From Rhipicephalus microplus (taxonomy: Eukaryota > Arthropoda > Arachnida > Ixodida > Ixodidae): 64,000 bases of DNA. The notes under the pieces were generated by a model that saw only the letters and a program-made list of their open reading frames with translations, ran no database searches and had not been told where the DNA came from. Made by a program: the position numbers and the translations under genes. The stretch spans positions 10,674,821-10,738,820 of the forward strand of contig NC_134710.1 of the NCBI RefSeq assembly GCF_043290135.1. The letters run 5' to 3'. This document shows, in pieces, positions 35,761 through 46,569 of the stretch (the first letter of the stretch is position 1; the number at the start of each line of letters is the position of its first letter).

Positions 35761-36870
35761 CGTTACAACATCCTGTACAATCGGAGCTTTGATCCCAACG
35801 CTCGAACCACCTTGCCATACCATGTGCGATGCGAGACGACATCTGTAAGGCGTGCCGTGACGAATCATCTTCGGGGCATCCAAGCTTCACGCGTACTCTG
35901 GGTCGTATCCGCCACGCGTACTCCTGGTCCAAACTGTCGCCTATCGTCAATAACTACGTCCAAACCTACCGAGACTGCCAGCGTCACAAGACTCTGCCCA
36001 TGAAACTTGCTGGTCCTTTATACCCTGGGAGCCAACCAAGCACCGTTTCAACAAGTTGGCATGAACCTGCTAGGCTCATTTCCGATGTCTTCAGAGGGTA
36101 ATTGCTGGATAAGAATTGTGACGGACTATTTAAACCGTTAACATGAACACTCCAACATGGTATGGCAAGCGATGTGGCGGACTTACTTCTTCATTCATGC
36201 TGTCATCCTCCACCATGGGGTACCGAACGTGGTTCTAACCGGCAGAGGCACGGCCTTTACCGACCAACTGCTAGAAGTGATGACACTCAGCGTCACCGTA
36301 GATCGCCTGACGCCAGCTTACCATCCACAAGCTAACCGATTAACAGAATGGCTCAATAAAACCATCAAAGACATAATTTCCGTGGATGTCAAAGCGGACC
36401 ATAAAAACTGGGACAGTGTCCTTCGTTTCGTAACTTTCGCATATAACATCGCCGTGAAGAAACTACAGGATTTACAACTTTCCGCCTGCTTCACAGCCGC
36501 GAAGTTATTACGACGTTAGACGCCATGCCTTTACGTGACGCCCTTACGGCCACCACCGAAAAGCCTGGCCAGTATGCGCAGCGCGCAGAAGAAGCTCGAC
36601 CGCTAGCTCACTTGCGCATTCGCTCAGCAACAATACGATGCTCACAAGTACAACCTTCGCCACAGAGAAGTCACCTACCACTCCGGAGAAAAAGTATGGC
36701 TCTGGAGTTCCGTACGCTAACACGGCTGCTCTGAAAAACCGGGTTCTTCAGCGTCTCCGCAATGTAAACAACAAAGTTATCGCAGAGCCCAGCTTGTGGT
36801 CCTCCCGTTGTGGTGCCCAACCAGACATTGTCCACGTGGCTAGGATGAAGCCGTATTACTTACGCTAAAG
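35761..36870 (+). pseudogene. Gypsy 1 integrase remnant
   Basis: The zinc-binding N-terminal region is HPSFTRTLGRIRHAYSW with YRDCQRHK; the first cysteine of the HHCC pair is now tyrosine. The catalytic core has HHGVPNVVLTGRGTAF (about 36200-36250), where the second catalytic aspartate of the usual TDRG is glycine. It then has PAYHPQANRLTEWLNKTIKD, with the glutamate kept. The C-terminal tail ends in VHVARMKPYYLR. Frame changes lie near 36100 and 36520. The D-to-G change alone would abolish strand transfer. Confidence 0.8.
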
Positions 36871-36929
36871 ACTTGCTCTTGTCTTCATACATATGAAAGC
36901 ATCGAGTCGTTGCTTTTGGAGAGATCAAG

Positions 36930-37104
36930 TAACGGCACGAGCATGTAGTGGGTTTCTTGCTGTTGCGTGGCTAGCTTCATCATCTACTTGTGCGTGCCGA
37001 AGAGTTTGGGCTGGAGAAAGACGACGACGAACTCGTGATGCTCGATCAAAGCTGTTCCGCTGTTCGCTACACTGTTAATTACACTCATTTTTACCGTGTC
37101 AATA
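36930..37104 (+). repeat. 3' LTR of gypsy 1
   Basis: Homologous to 31786-31964. It ends with AATAAATACT, a poly(A)-signal-like stretch. It differs from the 5' copy at many positions, so the insertion is old. The exact left edge is uncertain and could be as early as 36870. Confidence 0.65.
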
Positions 37105-37109
37105 AATAC

Positions 37110-37985
37110 TAAGCTTGGAATCACTTGACGTGAAAGATTGACGAAGGTATCTGACTGGTGCAAATATGATAATCATGACATGGGTATCATGTAAGAGCAT
37201 GACTACATGCCACGCTCATGATGTGTTCACGGCCGTTTGGCTAGCTTGACATATACCACACTTCGTATTACGTGACCCGAACGGACGACGAAGGTAAATG
37301 ACACGTCTAGACATGACTAACATGACATACGTGTCATGTAAAAAATAAGAACATGCTGCGCTCATAGTGCACTCGTGGTCGTTTCACTAGCTTCACATAT
37401 ACTAAATTTAGTATTGAATGATTGATATGTGGGGTTTAATGTCCCAAAACCACCATATGATTACAAGAGACGCCATAGTGGAGGGCTCCGGAAATTTCAA
37501 CCACCTGGAGTTCTTTAACATGCTATGGGACGGGTATGAATGACGAAGAAAAATGACACGCCCAAACGTAACAACCTTGACATGCGTGTCACGTAAAGCA
37601 TGACTACATGCTTACTTCGTAGCGTGCTCACGGCTGTTCCGCTTGCTTCATATATACTAAATTTATTTTACGTGAAGTGGACGAACGATGAGAACAATTG
37701 CCAGGCTCAAACATGAAAATCATGTCATGGAAGTCATTTACGGCATAATTAACGTCCGCCTTGTAAAGTTGGGCTGTTTTCAATGACAATTCAACCTTCC
37801 TCACTCGTGCGTCGCACAGCATCAATTCCCACAATGCGTGGGATTGACCATTTTTTTTAAAATTCAGAACTGCCAAGAACATCAAAACAATCTTTGCAGA
37901 TAACTTATGTATTTTTGGGGACACAAAGTGAGAAATTAAGAATGGCTGTCAGTGGCTCAATTAACTAAAATTAATATTTAACTTT
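37110..37985. repeat. Tick satellite of about 150-bp period, degenerate
   Basis: Words such as ATGACTACATGC, GCTCATGATG, CACGGCCGTTT, GCTTCACATATAC and ACATGCGTGTCA recur about every 150 bases, with at least three copies. Related text is found beside the SINE in each macrosatellite unit (for example 2686-2830). Just right, GCGAAGAATTTCTTATCGAA matches the macrosatellite text at about 2079-2098. So this family is shared between the two loci. Confidence 0.65.
37426..37525 (-). mobile_element. Ruka-type SINE, head-truncated
   Basis: GGTTTAATGTCCCAAAACCA and GAGGGCTCCGGAAATTTCAA match the body; the tRNA-like head is missing. It sits inside the 150-bp satellite. Confidence 0.75.
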
Positions 37986-38028
37986 TAAATGCGAAGAATT
38001 TCTTATCGAACTTCGGCGACATTGAGCG

Positions 38029-38142
<114 letters not shown>

Positions 38143-38394
38143 GCCGCTTACATTTGTGTGCTCGCGTGGTCACAGCCTTAACTTGGCATGAAACAAAATT
38201 AGCATGGGAGGGTAAGATGGTTTGACGAACATGACGCGCTCGTCAAGACATAAATATTCTCATAATCCAGTCGCGTATGTCGTCCAACACTTCCCGTCAG
38301 ACAGCGACACATACCCATGGGCGGGCATGTGCCGCTGGTATGCGGGTATGTGCCACAGGTGATTAACACTTCTTATCTACCTAGGGACGATGAG

Positions 38395-38620
38395 AACACA
38401 CATGGGCAATTTTGACGCGTAAGCGTTAAGAAATACTCGACATCGGTAGCGTTGACCCAACGATGACATAGAATAAATGTCAGTGTTAAGAAAAACCTGA
38501 AATAGGCAGCGTTGACCCGCTGATGAATGCCAATAATGAATTTCAGGGTACCGGCAGAAATCAAACCCAAGCATTCTGCGTGGCAGTCAAGAATTCTACC
38601 ACAGAGCTACACCAGGTCTC
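38395..38620 (-). mobile_element. tRNA-Gly-derived SINE
   Basis: On the minus strand 38617-38551 reads as a tRNA-like head. It contains TAGCTCTGTGGTAGAATTC and CTGCCACGCAGAATGC, close to tRNA-Gly with a GCC anticodon, with a degenerate B box. The body contains two direct copies of a GGGTCAACGCT(G/A)CC...TTTCTTAACRCT unit about 62 bases apart. Confidence 0.6.
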
Positions 38621-38629
38621 GGAACTACT

Positions 38630-39040
38630 TTTCAAATAGACGCTAATTTTCGTGAAACTTCAATAGTGGTTGCAGTGCTGCCTACCTAATTTTATAAAAA
38701 TTACGTACGCACTCCTTTGATACTGCCGTCACATCGGGTTAACGTCAATTGTGGTTAGGCGCCGTACGCTGAAGATAAATTATGTAGCAGTGTCCAAGGC
38801 CAGTATCTTCGCGAGCATTAGCACCTCATATCAGCTAATACGCATGTTTCAGTTGGCATCGTTGCGCAAGGGCAAACAACTGGGTATGTAACCATCTGAA
38901 ACTCTTGAACATAAGTATGTGCGTGCAATACTTAGCATCATTTCATGACGTGTGACTCAATAAAAAAAATTGCAGCTAGGTCACCTTCCCTACGCATGCA
39001 TTGCATAACGTCGATTCCCACGTACGTGAGTTCTGCCGAA
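38630..39040. other. No recognisable gene
   Basis: Unassigned; nothing supported. Confidence 0.5.
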
Positions 39041-39049
39041 TTTTTCAGT

Positions 39050-39999
39050 GATTGTATCAAGCGGTTCAAGTGATTGTATCCCCAATGCTATTTATCGCGT
39101 GCTTACAGGAGGTTTTCAGAGGCCTATAGATTGGGAACAGTTAGGGATAAGAGTTAATGGAGAGTACCTTAGTAACCTGCGCTTCGCTGATGACATTGTA
39201 TTCCTGCGTAACTCAGGGGACGAATTGCAACTCGTGATTGCGGAGTTAGACAAGGAGAGCTGAAAGGTGGGCCTTAAAATTATTCTGCAATAAACGAAAG
39301 TAATGTACAACAACCTCGGAAGAGAGCAGCGCTTTGAGATAGGCAATAGTCCACTTGAAGTTGTAAACGACTATGTCTACTTAGGGCAGGTAATAACTTC
39401 GGAGCCGAACAACGAGATTGAAGTAACTGGAATAATAAGAAGGAGGTGGAGCACATTTGGCAAACACTCTCAAATTATGACAGGTAGAATGCCACTATTC
39501 CTCAAGAAGAAGGTATACAACAGCTGTATCCTGCCGGTACCGCTGTACCGGTAACAGCTGTATCCTGCCGGTACGGTGCAGAAATATGGAGACTTACAGA
39601 GAGGATTCGGCTTAAATTGAGGACGACGCAGCGGGCAATGGAAAGAAAAATTGTAGGTGTAACCTTAGGAGGCAAGAAGAGAGCAGAGTGGATTAGGGAG
39701 CAAACGGGGGTTAAGGATATAATAGTTGAAATCAAGAAGAGGAAATGGATATAAGCCGGGCATGTAGCACGAAGACAGGACCATTGCTGGTCGTTAAGGG
39801 TAACTAACTGAATTCCCAGAGAAGGCAAGAGGGTTAGGGGGAGACAAAAGGTTAGGTGGGCAGATGAGATGAAGAATTTTGCGGGTATACATTGGCAGCA
39901 GCAAACACAGGACCGAGTTAACTGGCGGAACATGGGAGAGGCTTTTGTCCTGCAGTGGACGTAGTCAGGCTAATGATGATAATGATGATGATGATCAAG
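39050..39999 (+). pseudogene. RTE-type LINE, 3' part, decayed
   Basis: Starts inside the RT palm with EQLGIRVNGEYLSNLRFADD and IVFLRNSGDELQLVIAELDK, so the catalytic FADD is kept. TGA follows at about 39261. The next frame holds QRFEIGNSPLEVVNDYVYLG and KHSQIMTGRMPLFLKKKVYN. It then breaks at a local 33-bp duplication (39519-39574), resumes with LRTTQRAMER and ends in the RTE terminal GATGATGAT repeat (39974-39996). It is more decayed than the copy at 20276. Confidence 0.85.
39519..39574. repeat. 33-bp tandem duplication inside the RTE copy
   Basis: AACAGCTGTATCCTGCCGGT occurs at about 39519 and again at about 39553, with a palindrome-like GGTACCGCTGTACCGGT between. It breaks the frame. Confidence 0.85.
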
Positions 40000-40085
40000 C
40001 GGGCATTTTCCATGGAACAGTTGGAACCAGTCGAGTTTCTCTACAGTTACACTTGGATGAAATCGTCGAGTATTTCTGTGCTCCA

Positions 40086-40384
40086 AGATATACTGTACGG
40101 AAGTTTAACTTTGTTTTGAATAATTACGCATGCAAGCCAGTCAGCACTGGCGCAAAGCTCCTCCCTGATGTGCCGCTGCAGTTGCGTTCATCGTTTAATC
40201 TCACAACGGCTCGAAAGCATTGGCAAAGATGATAACGCGGTTGTCCTCTTACTATCGGCTAGCGATAGCAAGCTACCACTGTTCGTCACATCGGAAAGAA
40301 ACATTGCGCCGATCTTCACAGCCTTGCATGTGAAATCATGCATTGCACAATTAAACTTTGCCGTAGGATATCTCAGAGTACAAA
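40086..40384. repeat. Long imperfect inverted repeat, MITE-like
   Basis: The left arm (40086-40165: AGATATACTGTACGG, AAGTTTAACTTTG, CATGCAAGCC, GGCGCAAAG) matches the complement of the right arm (40296-40384: TTGCGCC, CCTTGCATG, CAATTAAACTTTG, GTAGGATATCT). The centre is about 130 bases and also shows weak pairing (GATGTG / CACATC). There is no coding potential. Confidence 0.65.
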
Positions 40385-40484
40385 CCTGCAAGAAGCATTC
40401 TTCCACGTGTAGGCGTGTGGAAAGGCCTACAGCTTTTCGACCCAAATATTCCTGCTTGCTGCCGTCCCTGAAGCGTTAATTAAT

Positions 40485-41200
40485 AAATCTTAGTTATTTA
40501 GGCCACTTACAGCGATAATTATTGTCTCACTTTGTGTCCCCCTGAACCCATAAGTTACCTGCAAAGATGATGTTCATGCTCTTCGCAGTGTTGAAATTAA
40601 AAAAAAAAGAAATCTGCACTTTGAACACCCGGTATATGTAGTTTATTTCCTGCAAAAAGGAGAAAGAAGGAACAGTTTGCCTAGGAAACAGGTGAAGAAG
40701 AAAAAAAAAGCTTCCAAAACCCTCTGAGATGTCCTAGCAAAAAACAGACCCTGGCAAAATAAGCCATGGTAGCGAAGCGCAAGCACGCACTGTTGTTTTG
40801 GCAGTTTCACGAGATGACTGCAAGCGACAACGGCGAGCCTAGGAATCGGTGTTGGGGGCAAAGGAGGGTCAACGTGGCAATAGTGGGGCCTTAAGAGTGT
40901 TTCTTGAGTAACTCTTTGGCTTCGGCTGCGACGTCTGTAGCCACCTGTGGCCGCACGTTTCAGCTTCGCTGGTCAGCGATCAGTAAGGAGTACTTGGGCA
41001 CTTCTTTTTCCGCCGCTGCTGATAAATAGTCTGTCCAAGCAGATGCTGAGTGATGGTGCCGCCAGGATTTAGAAGTTTGCACCACCAACGCAGAATCAAC
41101 GCCGCCGTGAGACGACACACATGCATATCTCTCACAAACTGTATGCCTCATATATAGAGAATTCAAAAACACCTCATCAGCTGCGTTAACCTGAGGATTA
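40485..41200. other. No recognisable gene
   Basis: Unassigned. A run GTTGAAATTAAAAAAAAAAG and, at about 40617-40637, TTTGAACACCCGGTATATG may be the end of a DNA transposon, but a partner end is not seen. Confidence 0.4.
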
Positions 41201-41203
41201 TCT

Positions 41204-41405
41204 CCGCCACCGTGGTGAAACAGCTATAGAGGGTGCTCGGCCGCGTATCCGGAGGTCGCGGGTTCGATAGAGCCGCAATGCTGGAAACCCACGTACTAGT
41301 CGATGTCAGGGAACGTTAAAGAACACCAGGTTCTCCCCATTTCCAGAGCCCTCAGCTACGGGGTGCATAGTTATATTATCTCTGTTTCGGCACGTAAAAT
41401 CCAAG
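41204..41405 (+). mobile_element. tRNA-derived SINE related to Ruka
   Basis: The head carries CGTATCCGGAGGTCGCGGGT with the B box GGGTTCGATAG. The body has AACGTTAAAGAACACCAGG and CAGAGCCCTCAGCTACGG, which align with the Ruka body (GTTAAAGAACCCCAGGTGG at 43409). Confidence 0.7.
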
Positions 41406-41409
41406 GTAA

Positions 41410-42650
41410 TAATGTTGACTTTAGCATAAAAGTTTTATTTAGCATCAAAGCTAATCATTTCATAGTGTATTCTTCGTTGAAAGAGGCAAACTGCATTTAT
41501 ATTTTAACAATTATATGTTCAGTTACTTTTGGAAAATGACCACGTTGCCGAATTTTTACAAGCACAATTTATGAGCGTATATTTTATGTTTAAAATGTGC
41601 TTCAGATTTCGTTTTTCTGCATCGATAAACATTCTCACATTACAAATGTTGCATTTCTTCAGCAGTTGATTACCTTTTTTCCATTCTCATGATGTAGGTT
41701 CTGTTTCTTCACATGAAAACGACACTCCTTGAGACAAGGTATGAGACGGCTTCTTGTCGCTGGCGAGACCATCCTGGCGATGAAGCAGACTTGGGCCAAT
41801 GCACAGGTGTTCTCATGTTCGCCATGGCGGGCCTATAACATAGAGACCTTAATATAGCACCATCTCGAAGATCTTCAAAAGCAAGAGAACAGTGACACAA
41901 ACAATTTTATCGAGCCAGTTGGTAAGGATCCATCTTACTAGGAAGCGCAGCCACTATTACAAAGAACACACAACACAAGCGCTTACACATAGCCCCAGCT
42001 CAGGAGGGCAGTCTCTCGTGAACACAAACACTACAAATACGATTGAGCACAACACTTGCCTGTACACATATTCGCAAGTTTTTCACATTTTCTCTCCCAC
42101 CGTATGAGTGGAATACAGTTGCTAGGCTGGTTCATGGCACTAACTGATTTCATCCCCTGAAGTGCCTCCAAACCCTTGGGTGTGCCAGCGGACGCTGGCT
42201 GTGGTCCACACACCGAGTCTCAACCCATAGTTTCCAGAGCATAAAACATATATAACATAGGCCGTGACACATCCCCTAACACATTCACACTTGGCTAGTT
42301 GTATTGTAATAAAACACAGATTTCTAACGACCGATTTCCGGAGCAATTAACGCAAGCACATATAGGCGGTTTATGCATACGCGGTGGCAGTGCTGAGCAT
42401 TCTGGACAGCCAAGTACTTTGCATCGTCATATCCAGCCAAGCCGCAGATAAGGGAATTTTTTTAAGTAAACAAGTACCATAAACTATGCATGACTTTCAC
42501 CTCAATAATGCTCACATTGGCTGACGTAATTAGCAAAGGGGCGGCGATTTTTAGTTCCGCAAAAGGACTGTTTCAACTTGCTCGCGCCGTCACCACAACT
42601 GTCCTCACACAGGTTTCGCTTAGCTTCGAGGTTATCCAGGCGTTGAGTTA
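41410..42650. other. No recognisable gene
   Basis: Unassigned sequence; short frames without motifs. Confidence 0.5.
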
Positions 42651-42667
42651 GACTACACGGCCTGAGG

Positions 42668-44155
42668 GCTTGTGTGAGGTCTCATTTTGCCTTTACTAAG
42701 AATCCAGTCAGTTATTCCTAATGACCACCGGTTATCCTGCCCAGGCACTACGTGCCTGGCCCACGTTGATTTATTCTGTTTAGTGATTTTAACTATGATA
42801 TCCTCTACCTCAGTTTGTTTCCTGACCCACACTGCTCTCTTCTTGTATTTTAAGGTTGCACCTATCATTTTCCATTCCATCATTCGCTGCGTCGTCCTCA
42901 ATTTAAGCCGAGCCCTCTTTGTAAGTCCCCAGCTTTCTGATCCGTAGCTAAGTACCGGCAAGATAAAGCTGTTATATACCTCCCTCTTAAGGGATAGTGG
43001 CAATGTACCTGTCATGATTTGAGAGTGCTTGCCAAATGTGCTCCTTCCCATTCTTATTCTTCTAGTTACTTCAATCTCGTGGTTCGGCTCCGTGGTTATT
43101 ACCTGCCCTAAGTAGACATAGTCTTTTACAACTTCAAGTGGACTATTGCCTATCTCAAAGCGCTGCTCTCTTCCGAGGTTGTTGTACATTCCTTTCGTTT
43201 TTTGCAGAATAATTTTAAGGCCCACCTTTCAGCTCTTCTTGTCTAGCTCAGCAATCACGAGTTGCAATTCGTCCCCTGAGTTACGCAGGAATACAATGCC
43301 ATCAGCGAAGCGCAGGTTACTAAGGTACTCTTCATTTCCCGGCGGCGGCGGCTGCATTTCCGATGGAGGCGGAAATGTTGTAGGCCCGTGTGCTAAGATT
43401 TGGTGCACGTTAAAGAACCCCAGGTGGTCGAAATTTCCGGAGCCCTCCACTACGGCGTCTCTTATAATCATTTGGCGGTTTTGGGACATTAAACACCACA
43501 AACCAATCAATCAAGGTACTCTCCATTAACTCTTATCCCTAACTGTTCCCATTCTAGGCCTCTGAAGACCTCCTCTAAGCACACGGTAAATAGCATTGGG
43601 GAGATTGTGTCCCACTGCCTTACACGCTTCTTGATTTGTATTCTGTTGCTTTCTTTATGAAGCACTATGGTAGCAGTTGATCCCCTGTAGATTTCTTCCA
43701 GGATGTTTATATATACTTCATAGACGCCCTGATTCCGCAGTGTCTGCATGACGGATGATATTTCTACTGAATCAAATGCCTTTTCGTAATCTATGAAGGT
43801 AATGTATAGTGGTTGGTTATATTCTGAAAATTTCTCTATCACCTGACTGGTTGTAGAAATTTGGTCTGTTTTGGAGTGGCCAGTACAAAATCCTGCTTCG
43901 TCCTTTGGTTGATTGTACTCTGATGTCACCTTACTTTTATTAGCAATTATTTTTCTGAAAAGTTTGTACACAAGATATTCTGTACTTTTTCAAGTTCTTG
44001 GCGTCTGTTTTTTTATGATTTAAGATAATGTTGGCGTTCTCCCAAGATTCTGGTACTCTTCCTGCCAAGGGACACTTCGCATAACGTTGGTAAACGATAT
44101 GCGTCAAACTGTGTATGTGCGTCTCCCTACTTGTGTTCTTTATAGTACAGCACAA
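42668..44155 (-). pseudogene. RTE-type LINE, RT domain, split by a SINE
   Basis: Read on the minus strand it starts with PLAGRVPESWENANIILNHK (RT N-terminal trace). Next come PLYITFIDYEKAFDSVEISS and then VRQWDTISPMLF, the motif before the catalytic loop. After the SINE at 43336-43512 it continues with LSNLRFADGIVFLRNSGDEL, in which the catalytic FADD is FADG. The C-terminal part follows (QRFEIGNSPLEVVKDYVYLG, YGSESWGLTKRARLKLRTTQ). The 3' terminal simple repeat is missing, and unrelated sequence begins near 42668. The lost aspartate and the SINE make it inactive. Confidence 0.85.
43336..43512 (+). mobile_element. Ruka-type SINE, head-truncated, with target-site duplication
   Basis: Body in plus orientation from CGGCGGCGGCTGCATTTCCG to a TCAATCAA tail. 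It is flanked by AAGGTACTCTTCAT (43322-43335) and AAGGTACTCTCCAT (43513-43526), a 14-base target-site duplication with one difference. The tRNA-like head is missing, so insertion was 5'-truncated. Confidence 0.9.
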
Positions 44156-44186
44156 GAAGAATTGGCTGCCGAAGCAAATTTGACAA

Positions 44187-44345
44187 CATAAATGAGGCGA
44201 AAATTCTGTAGGCCCATGCGCTCACATTTGGGTGCGCGTTAAAAAAACCCTGGCGGTCGAAATTTTCGGAGCCCTCTACTACCGCGTCTCTTATATTCAT
44301 ATGGTCATTTAGGGACGTTAAACACGACATGTTAATATCAATCAA
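44187..44345 (+). mobile_element. Ruka-type SINE, head-truncated
   Basis: TTTGGGTGCGCGTTAAAAAA and TTTTCGGAGCCCTCTACTAC followed by GGGACGTTAAACACGACATG match the body, more diverged than the copy 0.7 kb to the left. It ends in ATCAATCAA. Confidence 0.75.
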
Positions 44346-44349
44346 ATTC

Positions 44350-45870
44350 TTAATAGTCTTGTTCTAAGAACTCAGTTCTACTACTTCTCGGACAAACCTT
44401 GTGTTGTTATACCTGAAAGACTTCACAGTACGCGAATGCAAATCCATTAGGAACAAAATTGATTTTATTGTGAATACGACAAACATTCCCGTCGTAATGC
44501 TAGGAACATTATTAATAGCTTATTGCGCGTTGCAATATCTGCCTCGTTGACCGAATGACCTTATAAGGAGAGTTCATCGCAAAGGATAAGATTTTTGCAC
44601 GTAACCACAAGAAAAGATCTCGGAGACAAGATTTATCATACTCTTGTTTGCATTGCACTTGGTCGTGTATATGTCCCACAGATCACGAAGGGGGTAAGTG
44701 TACAGACGCTACCTGCTTAAATACAGCGCGAAAGCAAGGAAAACGGAGTTGAACATAAGAAACGCGGATCAGCGCTCACTCGCAACTTGAAAAGTTGTTT
44801 GAACTACACGTGAACGTAAAAGCAAAAACTAATAAACATACAGCACTATCAGAAAACAAAGCTGAAGAAAATAAAAGTCTTGGAGCAGCAAGTGCTATAG
44901 ATGTACTTGTTGCACAGATGATTTTCGGGCGCTTCGGGCGTAGAATAATGTAATGGGCATTTCAAAATTGACCCTTTTATTAGCTTCACCGACAAAACGC
45001 ACTTACAACCAGTTCTAGTGCATGCTTTTTGCACAAAAAAAAAACCGTAAAAACTATGCGCCGAGAATACGATATGACATGATGTTGCCCCAAACGTAGG
45101 TACTCAGTAGAAAATAAGTGCTCCCTATGGTCGTGAATCTTGGTTATTTGCTTCTAGCATTCAATCGTTCCAACACCATGTGCTAACCTGAAGAGGTGCT
45201 TATGGCATATTCATCCATCTCTTTGTTACTCTTATTCTCTGTACTTTCTATTATCCCCGTCCCTGAGCAGCCAACCGAGCCAAAGCTTTCTTAACCTCCC
45301 TGCCTTTCCTCCCCCTATGGTGGCACATTCCGGTCGCCGTTTCGGTGCACTCCCTGGCGATCGGATTCGGATGGTTGAAAGGGAGCGCATGACTCACGTT
45401 ATATGGCACACAGCTCTTGGCGGCCGAAGCAGCCCCAATAAGTGTTTTTGGGAATATAGTAATGTACCTAGAGCAAAAATGACAAAACTTTTGAAATACT
45501 CACATACGTTGTGGCAGAACAGCCCAAAAAATTGGACAGTGAACTCATACTGCTGTGCCAACCATACCCTATTTTTAGCGTCGTTTTGCCACAAAGTTCG
45601 TCAAACAACTAACCTAAGAACTAATATATATTTCATTCAACTTAAACAAAATTAGCCGCAGATAAGAAAATTTTAAGCAATCATTGTCATGCAATGGCAT
45701 CTCTGCATTCATAGCGAACTGTAATAACGAAGTGTATTAAGATGCAATTAGAAAACATCGTATCGGATACAATTACCATCGTAGTACCTCATATCTCTAT
45801 ATCAAACAATTGGAGCCCGAGTATTTTGTATCGTATCGCAAAGTAATTCAATGTATCTTTGACCATTGAG
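44350..45870. other. No recognisable gene
   Basis: Unassigned, AT-rich; a possible 3' intron of the exon at 45878-46015 would occupy its right end. Confidence 0.5.
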
Positions 45871-45877
45871 TACTCAC

Positions 45878-46015
45878 GATAGCAGGACATACTGTGCCGC
45901 CTGGCGTCCGCCTTCAGACACCGGCTGCTGCAATAGGATGCTAGGCCACAATCGATGCACTTGACCCGGCCTGGTTGGTTGCAGTCAGGCCGCTGGCACA
46001 CGCCCAGTGGGCCCA
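45878..46015 (-). CDS. Candidate host exon: MYND-type zinc finger
   Basis: On the minus strand a 138-base stretch is bounded by an acceptor-like ...TTGTGTACAG and a consensus donor GTGAGT (complement at 45872-45877). It encodes VCQRPDCNQPGRVKCIDCGL and then ASYCSSRCLKADARRHSMSC. The spacing of the last six ligands, C-x2-C, C-x3-C, then H-x3-C, fits a MYND finger, a protein-protein interaction module found in SMYD methyltransferases and many adaptors. The first pair is unusual (C-x4-C). The splice phases match: two bases in front of 45 full codons and one base behind. No stop interrupts. The neighbouring exons are not identified, so the parent gene is unknown. This is the best sign of a host gene in the window. 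Confidence 0.6.
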
Positions 46016-46456
46016 CTGTACACAATATAGCAACGCAAATTGCAGGAGATACAGATCTTCTTTAGCTGTGTTTCTTGCATGTGCACTGTATCAGCACGTG
46101 GGTGTGAATGTGATGACTGTAGCAAGACTACAAAACTCTGAATTTGGGCGTACTTGTGCCCTGATATAAGCACTTCACGCCGTACTACACTATTGCGGCG
46201 AGAACTGATTAATCTGGGGCTCATTCTTTGCGCAAGAGAAATTTTGTTGCGTAAGTCGATTCACGAAACGAAAAAAAACGCCGTAGGAGACCATCGTTGT
46301 CACATCAGGCGCTGCAATAAAGCACGCTGCGACTACCCAGGTAAATGTCAGCGATAATTACCCAGTTGCTATTTTGCTTACGTCACCAAAAAATGATCGT
46401 GCGTGGAATCACGAAGCAAATTTTTGCGTAAAAACAGCGTGCTACGAAGAAATCCT

Positions 46457-46478
46457 AAGAGTGGTCCGGACCACTCTT
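46457..46478. promoter_or_regulatory. Perfect 22-bp palindrome
   Basis: The half-site AAGAGTGGTCC is followed at once by its exact complement GGACCACTCTT. It lies 7 bases before a candidate start codon and could be a dimeric protein-binding site; function not known. Confidence 0.4.
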
Positions 46479-46485
46479 CCGAACA

Positions 46486-46560
46486 ATGTGGCTACTTAGA
46501 ACTGCAACCGCGGCGCGATACCTGGGTGCCCTGGCTGTTTTTGAGTTTATTCACCGCCAT
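46486..46560 (+). CDS. Candidate first coding exon with a mitochondrial-type presequence
   Basis: ATG at 46486 opens 25 codons coding MWLLRTATAARYLGALAVFE and FIHRH, ending exactly at a donor-like GTAAGA at 46561. Arginines spaced among hydrophobic residues with no acidic residue in the first 19 would fit a mitochondrial targeting peptide. No second exon can be joined, and it lies on the strand opposite the MYND exon. Chance is quite possible. Confidence 0.22.
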
Positions 46561-46569
46561 GTAAGATTG

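Larger units (their letters stand above)
31786..37104 (+). mobile_element. Ty3/gypsy LTR retrotransposon 1, full length but decayed
   Basis: Two related terminal regions (31786-31964 and about 36930-37104) flank gag, protease, reverse transcriptase, RNase H and integrase remnants in the gypsy order. Right after the 5' LTR lies TGGTGGAGGTTCTGGG at 31968, a primer-binding-site candidate starting with the TGG that pairs with a tRNA CCA end. The coding part is broken by numerous frameshifts and stops. The 5' LTR is shortened, apparently by the (TCTA)n tract. Confidence 0.85.
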
